This document shows, piece after piece, positions 1 to 6,339 of a stretch of 9,390 bases of DNA (positions are counted from its first letter, which is position 1; each line of letters begins with the position of its first letter). The notes under the pieces were generated by a model. The model did not search any database and was not told the origin of the DNA. It saw nothing but the letters and a program-made list of their open reading frames with translations. The DNA is from JAJPJX01 sp964568355 (GTDB taxonomy: Bacteria > Acidobacteriota > Terriglobia > Bryobacterales > Bryobacteraceae). The DNA is taken from contig CAZMRK010000070.1 of NCBI GenBank assembly GCA_964568355.1, forward strand, positions 1-9,390, written 5' to 3'. Position numbers and translations under genes: made by a program.

Positions 1-909
1 AAAACCCGTCGCTTCGAGCGCGTCCACCGTCGCCGGTGTATAGCGGTCCTGGTTGAAGTACCCCGATACTTCGTCCCCCGCAATCTGCTCGGTGAGAAAT
101 CGGTCGTACGGTTTATCGGAATTAAACGCGCGGATCACGTAGTCCCGATAACGCCAGGCATTAGGCCGGACCACGTCGGCCGCCAGCACGCCCTCCGAGT
201 CCGCGTAGCCGGCCACGTCCAGCCAGTGCCGGCCCCACCGCTCGCCATATCGCGGGCTGGCCAGCAGGCGGTCGATCAGCTTCTCATACGCGTCCGGTGA
301 CTGGTCCGCTACGAACCGGTCCACTTCCTCAAGCGTCGGCGGCAGCCCGATCAGGTCGAACGATGCGCGGCGGATCAGCGTCACCCGGTCGGCATCGGGC
401 GAGAACGAAAGCTTGCGCTTTTCGAGTTCCGCCAGGACAAACGCATCCAGCGGAGATCGCACCCGGACCGCATCGCGTACGGCCGGAACCGCCGGTCGCT
501 TCGGAGGCCGAAATGCCCAGTGGGAGCGCTCCGCCGGGGAACTGCCTGGAACACGTTCGACCAGGTGGTTCGTCCGGGCCGGCGCCCCCGCTTGAATCCA
601 ATTGCGCAGAATCTCGATCTCGGCGGCGGTAAGCTTCGGCCCGCCCGGAGGCATAGCGCCTTTGGCCACGCGCTCCACCAGCAGACTATGATCGGAATCC
701 CCCGCCACGATCGCCGGTCCCGAGCTTCCGCCCTTCAGTAAGGTATCGCGGCTGCGAACATCCAGCCCGGCCTGGGGCGAACCCGAGCCGTGGCACTTGC
801 CGCATCTCGCTTCCAGCAGGGGACCAGCCGCATCCTCGAACACCGGCGCGCGCGGAGACTGCGCCAGCATTCCTGCAGCCAAGACTAGTACACCCAGACA
901 CACTCGCAT
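1..909 (-). CDS. PSCyt1/PSCyt2 (DUF1549) cytochrome c-domain protein, 3' end cut by window edge
   Basis: Translating the reverse strand from the ATG at 909 gives 303 uninterrupted codons running off the left edge. The N-terminus is a Sec-type signal (hydrophobic residues 5-16, likely cleavage near AQ/S, 17-18). A class I cytochrome c domain follows, with heme motif C36-G-K-C39-H40 and a candidate distal ligand M86 in an AMPPGG context. From about residue 152 the sequence matches the PSCyt2/DUF1549 family (PLDAFVLAELE, LIRRASFDLIGLPPT, RYGERWGRHWLDVAGYADS). Members are usually 700-1000 residues with DUF1553 after DUF1549, so more than half is probably missing. The role is unproven: exported heme proteins of Planctomycetes and Acidobacteria, thought to act in polymer or sugar oxidation with DUF1501 partners. 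A TTGACA promoter lies just upstream. No clear Shine-Dalgarno is seen and the leader would be very short. Confidence 0.93.
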   Translation of the reverse strand, partial: MRVCLGVLVLAAGMLAQSPRAPVFEDAAGPLLEARCGKCHGSGSPQAGLDVRSRDTLLKGGSSGPAIVAGDSDHSLLVERVAKGAMPPGGPKLTAAEIEILRNWIQAGAPARTNHLVERVPGSSPAERSHWAFRPPKRPAVPAVRDAVRVRSPLDAFVLAELEKRKLSFSPDADRVTLIRRASFDLIGLPPTLEEVDRFVADQSPDAYEKLIDRLLASPRYGERWGRHWLDVAGYADSEGVLAADVVRPNAWRYRDYVIRAFNSDKPYDRFLTEQIAGDEVSGYFNQDRYTPATVDALEATGF

Positions 910-926
910 CCCAGCCCGCTCGCCAG

Positions 927-956
927 ACCATATCAAATGCCCTATCCCGCTGTCAA
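927..956 (-). promoter_or_regulatory. sigma70-type promoter of the PSCyt gene
   Basis: On the minus strand a perfect -35 TTGACA (956-951) is followed after 18 nt by TATGGT (932-927), which keeps the key T, A and final T of the -10 consensus. Transcription would start near 920, leaving a leader of about 10 nt before the ATG at 909, so the mRNA would be nearly leaderless. This fits the lack of a clear ribosome binding site. The position is seen in the sequence; promoter activity is inferred. Confidence 0.6.
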
Positions 957-963
957 TATACAA

Positions 964-975
964 TCGGTATACCGA
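964..975. promoter_or_regulatory. 12-bp perfect palindrome, candidate operator
   Basis: TCGGTATACCGA is a perfect 12-bp palindrome 7 bp upstream of the -35 box of the PSCyt promoter, in a non-coding gap. The position suits an activator site or an upstream repressor site. No regulator gene is in the window, so the binding protein is unknown. Confidence 0.35.
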
Positions 976-982
976 CCGTGGC

Positions 983-1021
983 GCCCGCTTCAGCGGGCCG
1001 CGTCGAGACTCTTCTCGACGC
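983..1021 (-). terminator. two tandem hairpins at the end of the TPR gene
   Basis: Two perfect stem-loops lie back to back. The first in reading order has a 9-bp stem (GCGTCGAGA with TCTCGACGC, 1021-1000) and a 4-nt loop, within the last codons. The second has a 6-bp stem (GCCCGC with GCGGGC, 998-983) whose 4-nt loop contains the TGA stop codon. No T-tract follows, so this is not a classical intrinsic terminator. It could aid termination or protect the mRNA 3' end. Confidence 0.4.
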
Positions 1022-2192
1022 CCGGCCGCGATTCAATCAACAACGCCCGATACTGCGCCTTCCGGTCGGCCACCTTGATCCGCGAATGCGCCGCCATCTC
1101 CCGCTTGGCTGCCTCGCTCTGCCCCAGCTTTTGATAGAGTCGCGCCAGCACGTAGTGCGCCCTTGCGTGTTCGGGCTCCAGCCGGATCGTCTCCCGCAGT
1201 TCCCGCACCGCTAGTTCCGTCTCGCCGGACTGCTGATAGGCCTTTGCCAGAGTGAAATGAATGCGGCTCGACCGAGGATCGATCTTTACCGCCCGCAGCA
1301 GCGCTGCGGCCGCTTGTGGATCGGGAGCGCTGTCCTCCGTCGCGTTCTTGAGCCGGCCGGCTCCTTCGAAGTACCAGCCCCCGGGATTTGCCGGATTCAC
1401 CCCCTGAAGCTGCTTGCCCAGCCGCACCAGTCCATCCCAGTTGCCGGCATCCTCGTAGCACTCCCCCAGCGCGCGATAGCCTGGTTCGAACTTGGGATCT
1501 GCCTGCACCAGGGTCTCTAGCAGCTTCACCGCGTCGTCGCGGCGGCCCACCAGGATATAGGAGACCGCCAGTCCGAATCGTACTCTCGGCGAATGTTGCA
1601 TCCGCCGGCTGGCCACCTCGAACAGTTCCACCGCGTTCTGCGGCGCCCGATAGTACCCCAGAAACTCGCCCAGGTCCAGCAGGTAATCTTCGTTGTCGGG
1701 CTCCAGGGTAAGCGCTTTCTGCAATCGCGCCAGAGCCGCTTCCGGATGCCCCAGCTTGAACTCCGCGTACCCCAGCAGGTTGTTCCAGGATGCCGATCCT
1801 TCGAGCGGTCGCGCCACCCGTAGCAGTAGCCTCCGTGCTTCGGCAAACTCCTTCTTCTCGATGTGGTCCGCTGCCTGCGTCGCCAGTTCACCCGCCGCGT
1901 CGAACCAGGCCTTCGCGATCGCCTGCTCCCGCGGAGCCAGCCGCTGCGCCCGGTCGAATGCATCGTAAGCGGCCGTGGCCTGCTCCGGATGTCCCGACGT
2001 GGCATAGCAGACCGCCAGCGCGTTCCACGCCGGCACCAGACGTTCGTTCTCTTTGAGGATTGCTTGCAGATCGGGAATCGCGGCGGCGCAGTCCCCCCGC
2101 TGCGCTGCTGTAATCGCCCGCTCGAATCGGGCCGCGGGCGGAGGGTCCGCTGCTGCTAAAACCCAGGGAAGAATTCCGAGCGCCAGACGCAC
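990..2192 (-). CDS. exported TPR-repeat protein
   Basis: This gene encodes 400 aa from a GTG start. An in-frame TAG lies five codons upstream, so no earlier start is possible. The Shine-Dalgarno is poor: the AGGA is only 2 nt from the GTG. Residues 1-15 form a short signal-like segment (RLALGILPWVLAAA). The rest is helical tetratricopeptide repeats: clear units at about 54-87, 135-166, 167-201, 202-235, 236-269, 309-342 and 343-376, with typical W/L, G, Y, A and P positions (for example WNNLLGYAEFKLGHPEAALA). TPR proteins are protein-interaction scaffolds and no catalytic domain is visible. It lies just upstream of the PSCyt gene, and TPR proteins are common near such cytochromes in Acidobacteria. 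A strong hairpin stands between it and the WXXGXW gene, and no separate promoter was recognised, so transcription may depend on read-through. A specific partner cannot be named. Confidence 0.9.
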   Translation of the reverse strand: MRLALGILPWVLAAADPPPAARFERAITAAQRGDCAAAIPDLQAILKENERLVPAWNALAVCYATSGHPEQATAAYDAFDRAQRLAPREQAIAKAWFDAAGELATQAADHIEKKEFAEARRLLLRVARPLEGSASWNNLLGYAEFKLGHPEAALARLQKALTLEPDNEDYLLDLGEFLGYYRAPQNAVELFEVASRRMQHSPRVRFGLAVSYILVGRRDDAVKLLETLVQADPKFEPGYRALGECYEDAGNWDGLVRLGKQLQGVNPANPGGWYFEGAGRLKNATEDSAPDPQAAAALLRAVKIDPRSSRIHFTLAKAYQQSGETELAVRELRETIRLEPEHARAHYVLARLYQKLGQSEAAKREMAAHSRIKVADRKAQYRALLIESRPGVEKSLDAAR

Positions 2193-2214
2193 CGTCCTGC
2201 CATTCTAACAGCAA

Positions 2215-2240
2215 GGCCGCCCGCAACGTGGCGGGCGGCC
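2215..2240 (-). terminator. strong hairpin terminator after the WXXGXW gene
   Basis: A perfect 10-bp all-GC stem (GGCCGCCCGC with GCGGGCGGCC) with a 6-nt loop begins 34 nt after the stop codon at 2275. On the minus strand TTGCTGTT follows, an imperfect T-tract. It is probably a rho-independent terminator. Because it ends only 22 nt before the GTG of the TPR gene, it could also act as a leaky terminator or attenuator for that gene. Confidence 0.65.
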
Positions 2241-2274
2241 CTGGTGACTACGATCCGTTCGAATCGGCACGAGT

Positions 2275-2742
2275 TCAGCGGCGGAAGCCTTTCCCAAAGC
2301 CGCCTCCGCGTTCGCCGCCGCGGCCGTGGTCGCGGTCAAAGCCCCGGGAAGGTTCCCGGTGTACCGGTGCGCTCCGTCCGAAGTCATGCCGCTCCACTAC
2401 CCGCGGAGCGGGCGCCACGTGGTAATCGTTGCGGTAAACGCCGCGGGACCCACCCCAATAGCCCGCGTTGTAGTGCCCGCTGACGATTCGTGGCGCCACC
2501 CAGTAAGCGCCGGCATACGGCGGCATCGCCCAATAACCGTCGAACCACGCGCCGGCAGCGTCGTAATACCCGTCAACCCAGACATAGCCCGGGCCGGGGC
2601 ACGGAGGCCGGTAGGGCGTGGCAACTACCGGAGCGGGGCCGTACGGCACGGGACTGCCGATCTGCACCCCGATGCTCAAATGGGTCCCTGCGAACATCGC
2701 CCCACTCGCCATCAGCAGCATCGCCATCAATTTCGTTTTCAT
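2275..2742 (-). CDS. exported WXXGXW (YXWGXW)-repeat protein
   Basis: This gene encodes 155 aa. The ATG at 2742 is chosen because a perfect AAGGAGG lies 10 nt upstream and a signal peptide starts there (MKTKLMAMLLMASGAMFA, cleavage after A18). The frame stays open upstream for 75 codons, but that part looks non-coding. The mature protein has a Pro/Tyr-rich stretch (30-51), then two copies of the WXXGXW motif (W55-V-D-G-Y-Y60 and W66-F-D-G-Y-W71). A related Tyr/Gly/Trp segment (GHYNAGYW, 89-96) follows. The C-terminus is basic and Gly/Arg-rich (about 115-155). The family (PF12779 type) is widespread in Proteobacteria and Acidobacteria envelopes and has no assigned biochemical role. C48 is the only cysteine. 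The gene is followed by a strong terminator and has its own leader, so it is probably monocistronic. Confidence 0.85.
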   Translation of the reverse strand: MKTKLMAMLLMASGAMFAGTHLSIGVQIGSPVPYGPAPVVATPYRPPCPGPGYVWVDGYYDAAGAWFDGYWAMPPYAGAYWVAPRIVSGHYNAGYWGGSRGVYRNDYHVAPAPRVVERHDFGRSAPVHREPSRGFDRDHGRGGERGGGFGKGFRR

Positions 2743-2752
2743 CGTCTTCTTG

Positions 2753-2798
2753 CCTCCTTGCACTTTGCTTAGAGGCACGTCCCGGACCAATGTGCAAG
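2753..2798 (-). promoter_or_regulatory. WXXGXW gene leader: strong SD within a possible hairpin
   Basis: The Shine-Dalgarno AAGGAGG is at 2759-2753. A 7-nt arm CTTGCAC (2798-2792) can pair with GTGCAAG (2763-2757), covering the first three bases of the Shine-Dalgarno. The GCAC of the first arm can instead pair with another GTGC (2778-2775), which would leave the Shine-Dalgarno free. Alternatively TTGCAC (2797-2792) could be a weak -35 box with TCTAAG as -10, in which case the hairpin would not be transcribed. Pairing is seen in the sequence; regulation is speculative. Confidence 0.3.
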
Positions 2799-2814
2799 TT
2801 GTTGAAAAGAAAGC
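2799..2814. repeat. 16-nt intergenic repeat, copy 1
   Basis: TTGTTGAAAAGAAAGC occurs here and again, identically, at 6777-6792, also in a non-coding gap and in the same orientation. The flanks do not match. On the minus strand its A-rich part reads as a T-rich tract after a small hairpin, so it may be part of a terminator. Confidence 0.7.
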
Positions 2815-2826
2815 GTAGCGGGACGC
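2804..2826 (-). terminator. possible weak terminator after pilD
   Basis: On the minus strand a short GC-rich hairpin (GCGT at 2826-2823, 6-nt loop, ACGC at 2816-2813) is followed directly by TTTCTTTTC. It lies about 60 nt after the pilD stop codon and before the WXXGXW gene. The stem is only 4 bp, so termination would be inefficient. Confidence 0.35.
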
Positions 2827-2884
2827 AGGATGGATCTCCGGATGGCTCGGTTCGACCGCCACCCCGGTGCAATTCGGCCACCCT

Positions 2885-3709
2885 CTAGTAGAGACCCGCG
2901 TACCAGTGGATGACCCGCGCTCCCACCAGCGAAACCACGATTCCCGCGAGCCCGAGAAAGCTTCCAAAAGGAAGCTCGTAAGTGGCCGGATCTTTGCCGG
3001 TCAGGCGGATATAGCTGTATCCCGCTACGGAGCCGAATAGCGAGCCGAAGATCAGCGTCAGCAGTGAGCCGCGCAGGCCCAGGAACGCTCCGATCAGCAG
3101 CAGCAGCTTCACGTCACCCAGCCCCAGCCCCTCGCGGTGCCGCAGGCGGAAGTATAGCTCTCCTCCGAACCACAGCAGAAAGGCCGGGACCAGCGCGCCG
3201 AGCGCCGCTTCCGCTACCGAGACCCACGGGCCGCGCACCGGCCAGCCCAGAATCCAGAACAGCGCCTGGGCCATCATATCGTCCACCGGCACAAACCACG
3301 CCAGCACCATGCCGGCCGCCGCGCCTCCGAGCGTCAGTTCATCCGGCAGAATGCGCTCTTCCAGATCCGTGAACACCAGGCCCACCAGCAGCGCTCCCAG
3401 CAGGCAGAACTTGGCGGCCTCGGGCGTAGGGCCCAGCAGCCACGCGTAGAGGCCGAACAGCAGCCCCGTCAGCAGCTCCACCGCCGGATAGCGCAGCGGG
3501 ATCGCCGCGCCGCAGTGGCGGCAGCGCCCGCGCAGCAGCAGGAAGCTGACCAGCGGTACGTTGTCATACCAGGCGATCATCCGATCGCAGGCGATGCAGT
3601 GCGAGCGCGGCCGGACCACGGAGAGATCCCGCGGCAGCCGGTAGATGCAGACATTCAGAAAGCTCCCGATCAGTAGCCCGAATAGAAATGCCGCCAGCAC
3701 GAAGATCAT
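2885..3709 (-). CDS. pilD: type IV prepilin peptidase / leader peptidase (A24 family)
   Basis: This gene encodes 274 aa from the ATG at 3709, which overlaps the TGA of the preceding glycosyltransferase as ATGA. The open frame extends 57 codons upstream, but the family N-terminus starts here (hydrophobic segment, then GSFLNVCIYRLPR). The cytoplasmic DiS_P domain has its four zinc-type cysteines, C38-x2-C41 and C63-x2-C66. Both catalytic aspartates of the GxGD aspartyl proteases are present: D115 in FTDLEERILPDELT and D199 in GLGLGDVKLL. About eight hydrophobic membrane segments fit the family. The enzyme cuts leader peptides of type IV pilins and type II secretion pseudopilins on the cytoplasmic face and may N-methylate the new N-terminus. 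The zinc cysteines are normally kept in bifunctional members. Its pilin substrates are not in this window. Translation is probably coupled to the glycosyltransferase upstream. Confidence 0.95.
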   Translation of the reverse strand: MIFVLAAFLFGLLIGSFLNVCIYRLPRDLSVVRPRSHCIACDRMIAWYDNVPLVSFLLLRGRCRHCGAAIPLRYPAVELLTGLLFGLYAWLLGPTPEAAKFCLLGALLVGLVFTDLEERILPDELTLGGAAAGMVLAWFVPVDDMMAQALFWILGWPVRGPWVSVAEAALGALVPAFLLWFGGELYFRLRHREGLGLGDVKLLLLIGAFLGLRGSLLTLIFGSLFGSVAGYSYIRLTGKDPATYELPFGSFLGLAGIVVSLVGARVIHWYAGLY

Positions 3710-4599
3710 GCCAGCACCCGCCGGTACACTGCGATGGTTTGGCGAACCATGGTTTCTACCGTAAATCGCTCCTCGACCGTGCGGCGCCCGGCTGCGGCGA
3801 GCCGTTGCGCCAGGGCGCGGTCCTCCAGCAGCGTCCGGATCGCCTCCGCAACCGCCGCCGGATCGTTGGGAGTGAGCCATCCGTTTTCGCCGTGGCTCAG
3901 GATCTCCGGCAGGCCGCCCACGCGGCTCGCGATCACCGGGACCCCCGCCGCCATGGCCAGCAGAACGCCCGAGCCGAGCCCTTCGCTGCGCGTGAGGTAA
4001 ACAAACAGGGATGCCCGCGCCAGATCGGCTTCCAGATCCGAAGAGAAATGCACGCCGATAGGGATCATGCCCGCGGCCTCGCGTACCAGATCGGAGCCCT
4101 TCTGGGGATCCTCGCTCGCCGGAGCGACAACCGCGAAGTCTGCTCCCCGGAGGGCGCGGCCCGGTGGCGGGAGCGGCACGCCGTCATAGACCACATCGAT
4201 CTTCTCCTCCGGTACGCCGCCGGCGATCAGCACTCCCCGCACATTTTGCGAAATGGCGATATATCGCGCGGCCCGCGCATATTTCCAGCGGCTGCGGATC
4301 GGAAAAGCCACGCGCCGCGCGACGATCAGCGGAGCCGTGGAAAGAGCGGCGGCCCAGGTATGGCAGCGGGCATCGTGGGCGTGGGTCAGATCCGCCTCTC
4401 GCGAGCAGCGGGCCAGCGCCAGCAGGCTCAGCGGCCGAACGGCCAGGCCGGCTTCCACTGCCCTTTGGGACAGCGAAGAGCCAGCGGGAGCGAGCAGTAC
4501 GCTTTCCACTCCTTCGCGCGCCAGTCCCGCCGCCAGTCGCAGTACCTGCCACTGTCCGCCGCGCATCTCCTTTCCCGAATCCAGGTGCAGGATGCGCAT
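3706..4599 (-). CDS. compact GT4-like (GT-B fold) glycosyltransferase
   Basis: This gene encodes 297 aa from the ATG at 4599, which shares one base with the TAA of the GT2 gene (TAATG). The homologous N-terminus (MRILHLDSGKEMRGGQWQV, with the GG loop at 14-15) supports this start over the longer open frame. Residues 70-80 (DLTHAHDARCH) and the segment RYIAISQNVRGVL are typical of GT-B acceptor domains. The C-terminal donor domain ends SEGLGSG...AMAAGVPVIASRVGGLPEIL...NGWLTP, as in GT4. Two oddities are seen. The second Glu of the usual E-x7-E donor motif is Leu214, eight residues after E206. The stretch between the PQKG strand (165-168) and this motif is only about 37 residues, shorter than usual, and the protein is shorter than typical GT4 enzymes (about 350-400). 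It probably transfers a sugar in LPS or surface glycan synthesis; donor and acceptor are unknown. Confidence 0.88.
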   Translation of the reverse strand: MRILHLDSGKEMRGGQWQVLRLAAGLAREGVESVLLAPAGSSLSQRAVEAGLAVRPLSLLALARCSREADLTHAHDARCHTWAAALSTAPLIVARRVAFPIRSRWKYARAARYIAISQNVRGVLIAGGVPEEKIDVVYDGVPLPPPGRALRGADFAVVAPASEDPQKGSDLVREAAGMIPIGVHFSSDLEADLARASLFVYLTRSEGLGSGVLLAMAAGVPVIASRVGGLPEILSHGENGWLTPNDPAAVAEAIRTLLEDRALAQRLAAAGRRTVEERFTVETMVRQTIAVYRRVLA

Positions 4600-5336
4600 T
4601 AGCTCATGTAGCGGGCTTTCGCATATTTCAGGAAGGTGTAAAAGGCCGCCATGTAAGCAATGGTGAGCCCTTCCAGTCCATCCAGAAATCCGCGCTGGAG
4701 AAAATAGGTGCGGCCGAAAGTCCAGGCTGGAGACAGGATCAGGTGGCGCCAGGAGATGCGCGCTTTCCGCGAGACCAGTTCCTCGGCGGCGAGTGTGGTG
4801 TAGCGGTCCATGGTCTTCACATGCTCGGCCAGCGAGTCGCAGGTAAAGTGCAGCAGGTTGGCCTCCAGGTGCCCCAGACGCCCGTTGATCTGGACGCTCT
4901 CGTGGACAAAGCTGCCCACCCACCGGGCCTTGTCCCGGTGATAGAGGCGCACCTTGCGATCGGGATACCAGCCGCTGTGCAGAATCCAGCGCCCCAGGTA
5001 TTGGGCCAGGCGCGGCATGGTATAGGCGTCGCAGCGCGGCCCGCTTTTCTTGAGATTCCAGATCTCTCCTTCGAGCGCTTCGCTCAGGGCCTCGTCCGCG
5101 TCGAGCGAGAGGATCCAGTCGTTGGCCGCCTGCTCGGCGGCCCAGTTCTTTTGCGCCGCGTATCCGCGCCAGGGGCTCTCGATCACCCGCGCGCCCAGGT
5201 TCGTCGCCAGTTCCACCGTACGGTCCACCGAGCCGCTATCCACAATCACGATCTCGTCGCAGCAGCGCAGGCTCTCGATCGCTCTTACGATTTTGCGTTC
5301 TTCGTTGAGAGTGATGATCGTGGCGGTGATCTTCAT
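4599..5336 (-). CDS. family 2 glycosyltransferase (LPS-core WaaE/KdtX-like)
   Basis: This gene encodes 245 aa from the ATG at 5336, 7 nt after the TGA of the M50 gene. The open frame continues 38 codons upstream inside that gene, but the GT2 fold begins at MKITATIITLNEE. The GT-A nucleotide-binding features are clear: E12-E13, VDSGSVDRT (D33, D38) and the metal-binding DxD as D79-A-D81-E in WILSLDADEAL. Downstream, GWYPDRKVRLYHRDKARWVGSFVHESV is typical of the WaaE/KdtX-like subgroup that adds beta-linked glucose or similar sugars to LPS core. The C-terminal 30 residues are hydrophobic and aromatic (GLTIAYMAAFYTFLKYAK), suggesting membrane association. No good Shine-Dalgarno precedes it, consistent with translational coupling. 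It sits directly before a second glycosyltransferase, so the two may act in sequence on one glycan. The exact sugar is not determined. Confidence 0.92.
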   Translation of the reverse strand: MKITATIITLNEERKIVRAIESLRCCDEIVIVDSGSVDRTVELATNLGARVIESPWRGYAAQKNWAAEQAANDWILSLDADEALSEALEGEIWNLKKSGPRCDAYTMPRLAQYLGRWILHSGWYPDRKVRLYHRDKARWVGSFVHESVQINGRLGHLEANLLHFTCDSLAEHVKTMDRYTTLAAEELVSRKARISWRHLILSPAWTFGRTYFLQRGFLDGLEGLTIAYMAAFYTFLKYAKARYMS

Positions 5337-5343
5337 GAACTGG

Positions 5344-6315
5344 TCAGAGACCGCTGGTACTGACCGGCGCAACGGTGAAACAGAGCAGAAAGATCGCCAG
5401 CGCCGTGTAGCCCAGCTTGAGGCGGCCTCGCCCCAAGGCCGCGGTGTCATAGATGACCGGATGGCGCCGCCCGAGCCAAAACAGAAAAACCGCCCAGAGC
5501 AGCCACACCCACCAATAGAAGATGCCCAGGGGAATCAGAAGGAAGATGAATGCCTTGGAGACCATTTTGTGCCGGTCTCCGGCCAGCGCATAGAGAATGT
5601 GCCCGCCGTCAAGCTGTCCGATCGGCAGCAGATTGAGCGCGGTGGCCAGAATGCCGATCCAGGCGGCGCGGGCGATCGGGTGCAGGTAGATGTCGCCGGA
5701 AGCCACGCCCGGAAAGATGGCCAGTTGCAGCAACCGCTGCAGCAGCGGCGTGCCGAACTGGATCACGCCCTGATGGGCGATCCCCGGAATGACCTTCGAA
5801 AAGGCCAGGCCAATGGCCAGCGCCGGCAGTAGAAAGACAAAGCCCGCCAGCGGGCCGGCGATGCCCACGTCGAAAAGCACCCGCCGCGAATAGATGGCGG
5901 AGCGGATACGAATAAATGCTCCAAAGGTGCCGGTCAGCGTCGGCGCGGGTAAGAAGTAAGGAAGGCTGGCATCCACCCGGTAATAGACGCAGGCCAGATA
6001 GTGGCCGAACTCGTGAGCCATCAGGATGGTGAGCAGGGTCAGCGAAAACGGCAGGCCATGAAGCAGCAGGCCCGGATGGCTCCAGATGCGCGTCACCGTG
6101 TCGATATCATGCTCTACATCGAGCGGCAGATTCCGGTCGAAGTCGATCTGCATGCCGGTCCCCACAACGGTAGTAGTGAGGAGCGTCAGCAGGAACAGAA
6201 GAATGTGCAGCCAGTACTTCTGCCGCGGCCATGCGACGGTGTTCTGCTCCCTCGTGCCGGCTCCATCACCGGCATAAGTCGGGTAAACCGGTGCTGGGAA
6301 GTCCTGAGATGACAC
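5344..6315 (-). CDS. M50 family site-2-protease-like membrane metalloprotease
   Basis: This gene encodes 323 aa from a GTG at 6315; an in-frame TGA two codons upstream rules out an earlier start. No Shine-Dalgarno is visible, so a later start within the poorly conserved first 25 residues is possible. Zinc ligands are H101-E-F-G-H105 in TILMAHEFGHYLAC and D236 in NLLPIGQLDGGH, the standard pair of M50 motifs in two membrane helices. A GPLAGF motif (154-159) lies between them. At least six hydrophobic segments are present. No PDZ domain is seen, so it belongs to the short S2P-like group common in Acidobacteria and cyanobacteria rather than the RseP/RasP type. Such enzymes cleave membrane-embedded regulators or signal peptides; the substrate is unknown. 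It follows the HU gene after 24 nt with no convincing terminator and begins a tight run with two glycosyltransferases and pilD. Confidence 0.93.
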   Translation of the reverse strand: MSSQDFPAPVYPTYAGDGAGTREQNTVAWPRQKYWLHILLFLLTLLTTTVVGTGMQIDFDRNLPLDVEHDIDTVTRIWSHPGLLLHGLPFSLTLLTILMAHEFGHYLACVYYRVDASLPYFLPAPTLTGTFGAFIRIRSAIYSRRVLFDVGIAGPLAGFVFLLPALAIGLAFSKVIPGIAHQGVIQFGTPLLQRLLQLAIFPGVASGDIYLHPIARAAWIGILATALNLLPIGQLDGGHILYALAGDRHKMVSKAFIFLLIPLGIFYWWVWLLWAVFLFWLGRRHPVIYDTAALGRGRLKLGYTALAIFLLCFTVAPVSTSGL

Positions 6316-6339
6316 AGTTCAAGCGGGGCCGCCGCAGAG

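Noticed and set aside
686..931. Minus-strand 81-codon open frame at the PSCyt start
   Set aside because: It is in another frame from the PSCyt gene, which has a signal peptide and CxxCH motif over the same bases.
2860..2880. Possible sigma54 (-24/-12) site TGGCC...TTGCA upstream of the WXXGXW gene
   Set aside because: The GG-to-GC spacing is about 3 bp too short for sigma54.
2743..2967. 75-codon N-terminal extension of the WXXGXW frame
   Set aside because: The ATG at 2742 has a perfect Shine-Dalgarno and signal peptide; the extension overlaps pilD and has no family resemblance.
3688..4602. Plus-strand 304-codon open frame opposite the GT4 gene
   Set aside because: Low-complexity Arg/Gln-rich translation without motifs; it is antisense to a clear GT4-like gene.
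4600..4923. N-terminal extension of the GT4 frame
   Set aside because: It lies inside the GT2 gene and is unlike any glycosyltransferase N-terminus; the ATG at 4599 starts the conserved fold.
4164..5363. Plus-strand 399-codon open frame opposite the two glycosyltransferases
   Set aside because: No recognisable family or domain. The minus strand encodes two glycosyltransferases with intact motifs, so this is a GC-driven shadow.
5050..5832. Plus-strand 260-codon open frame opposite the GT2 and M50 genes
   Set aside because: Composition is that of a shadow frame, and both minus-strand genes show catalytic motifs.
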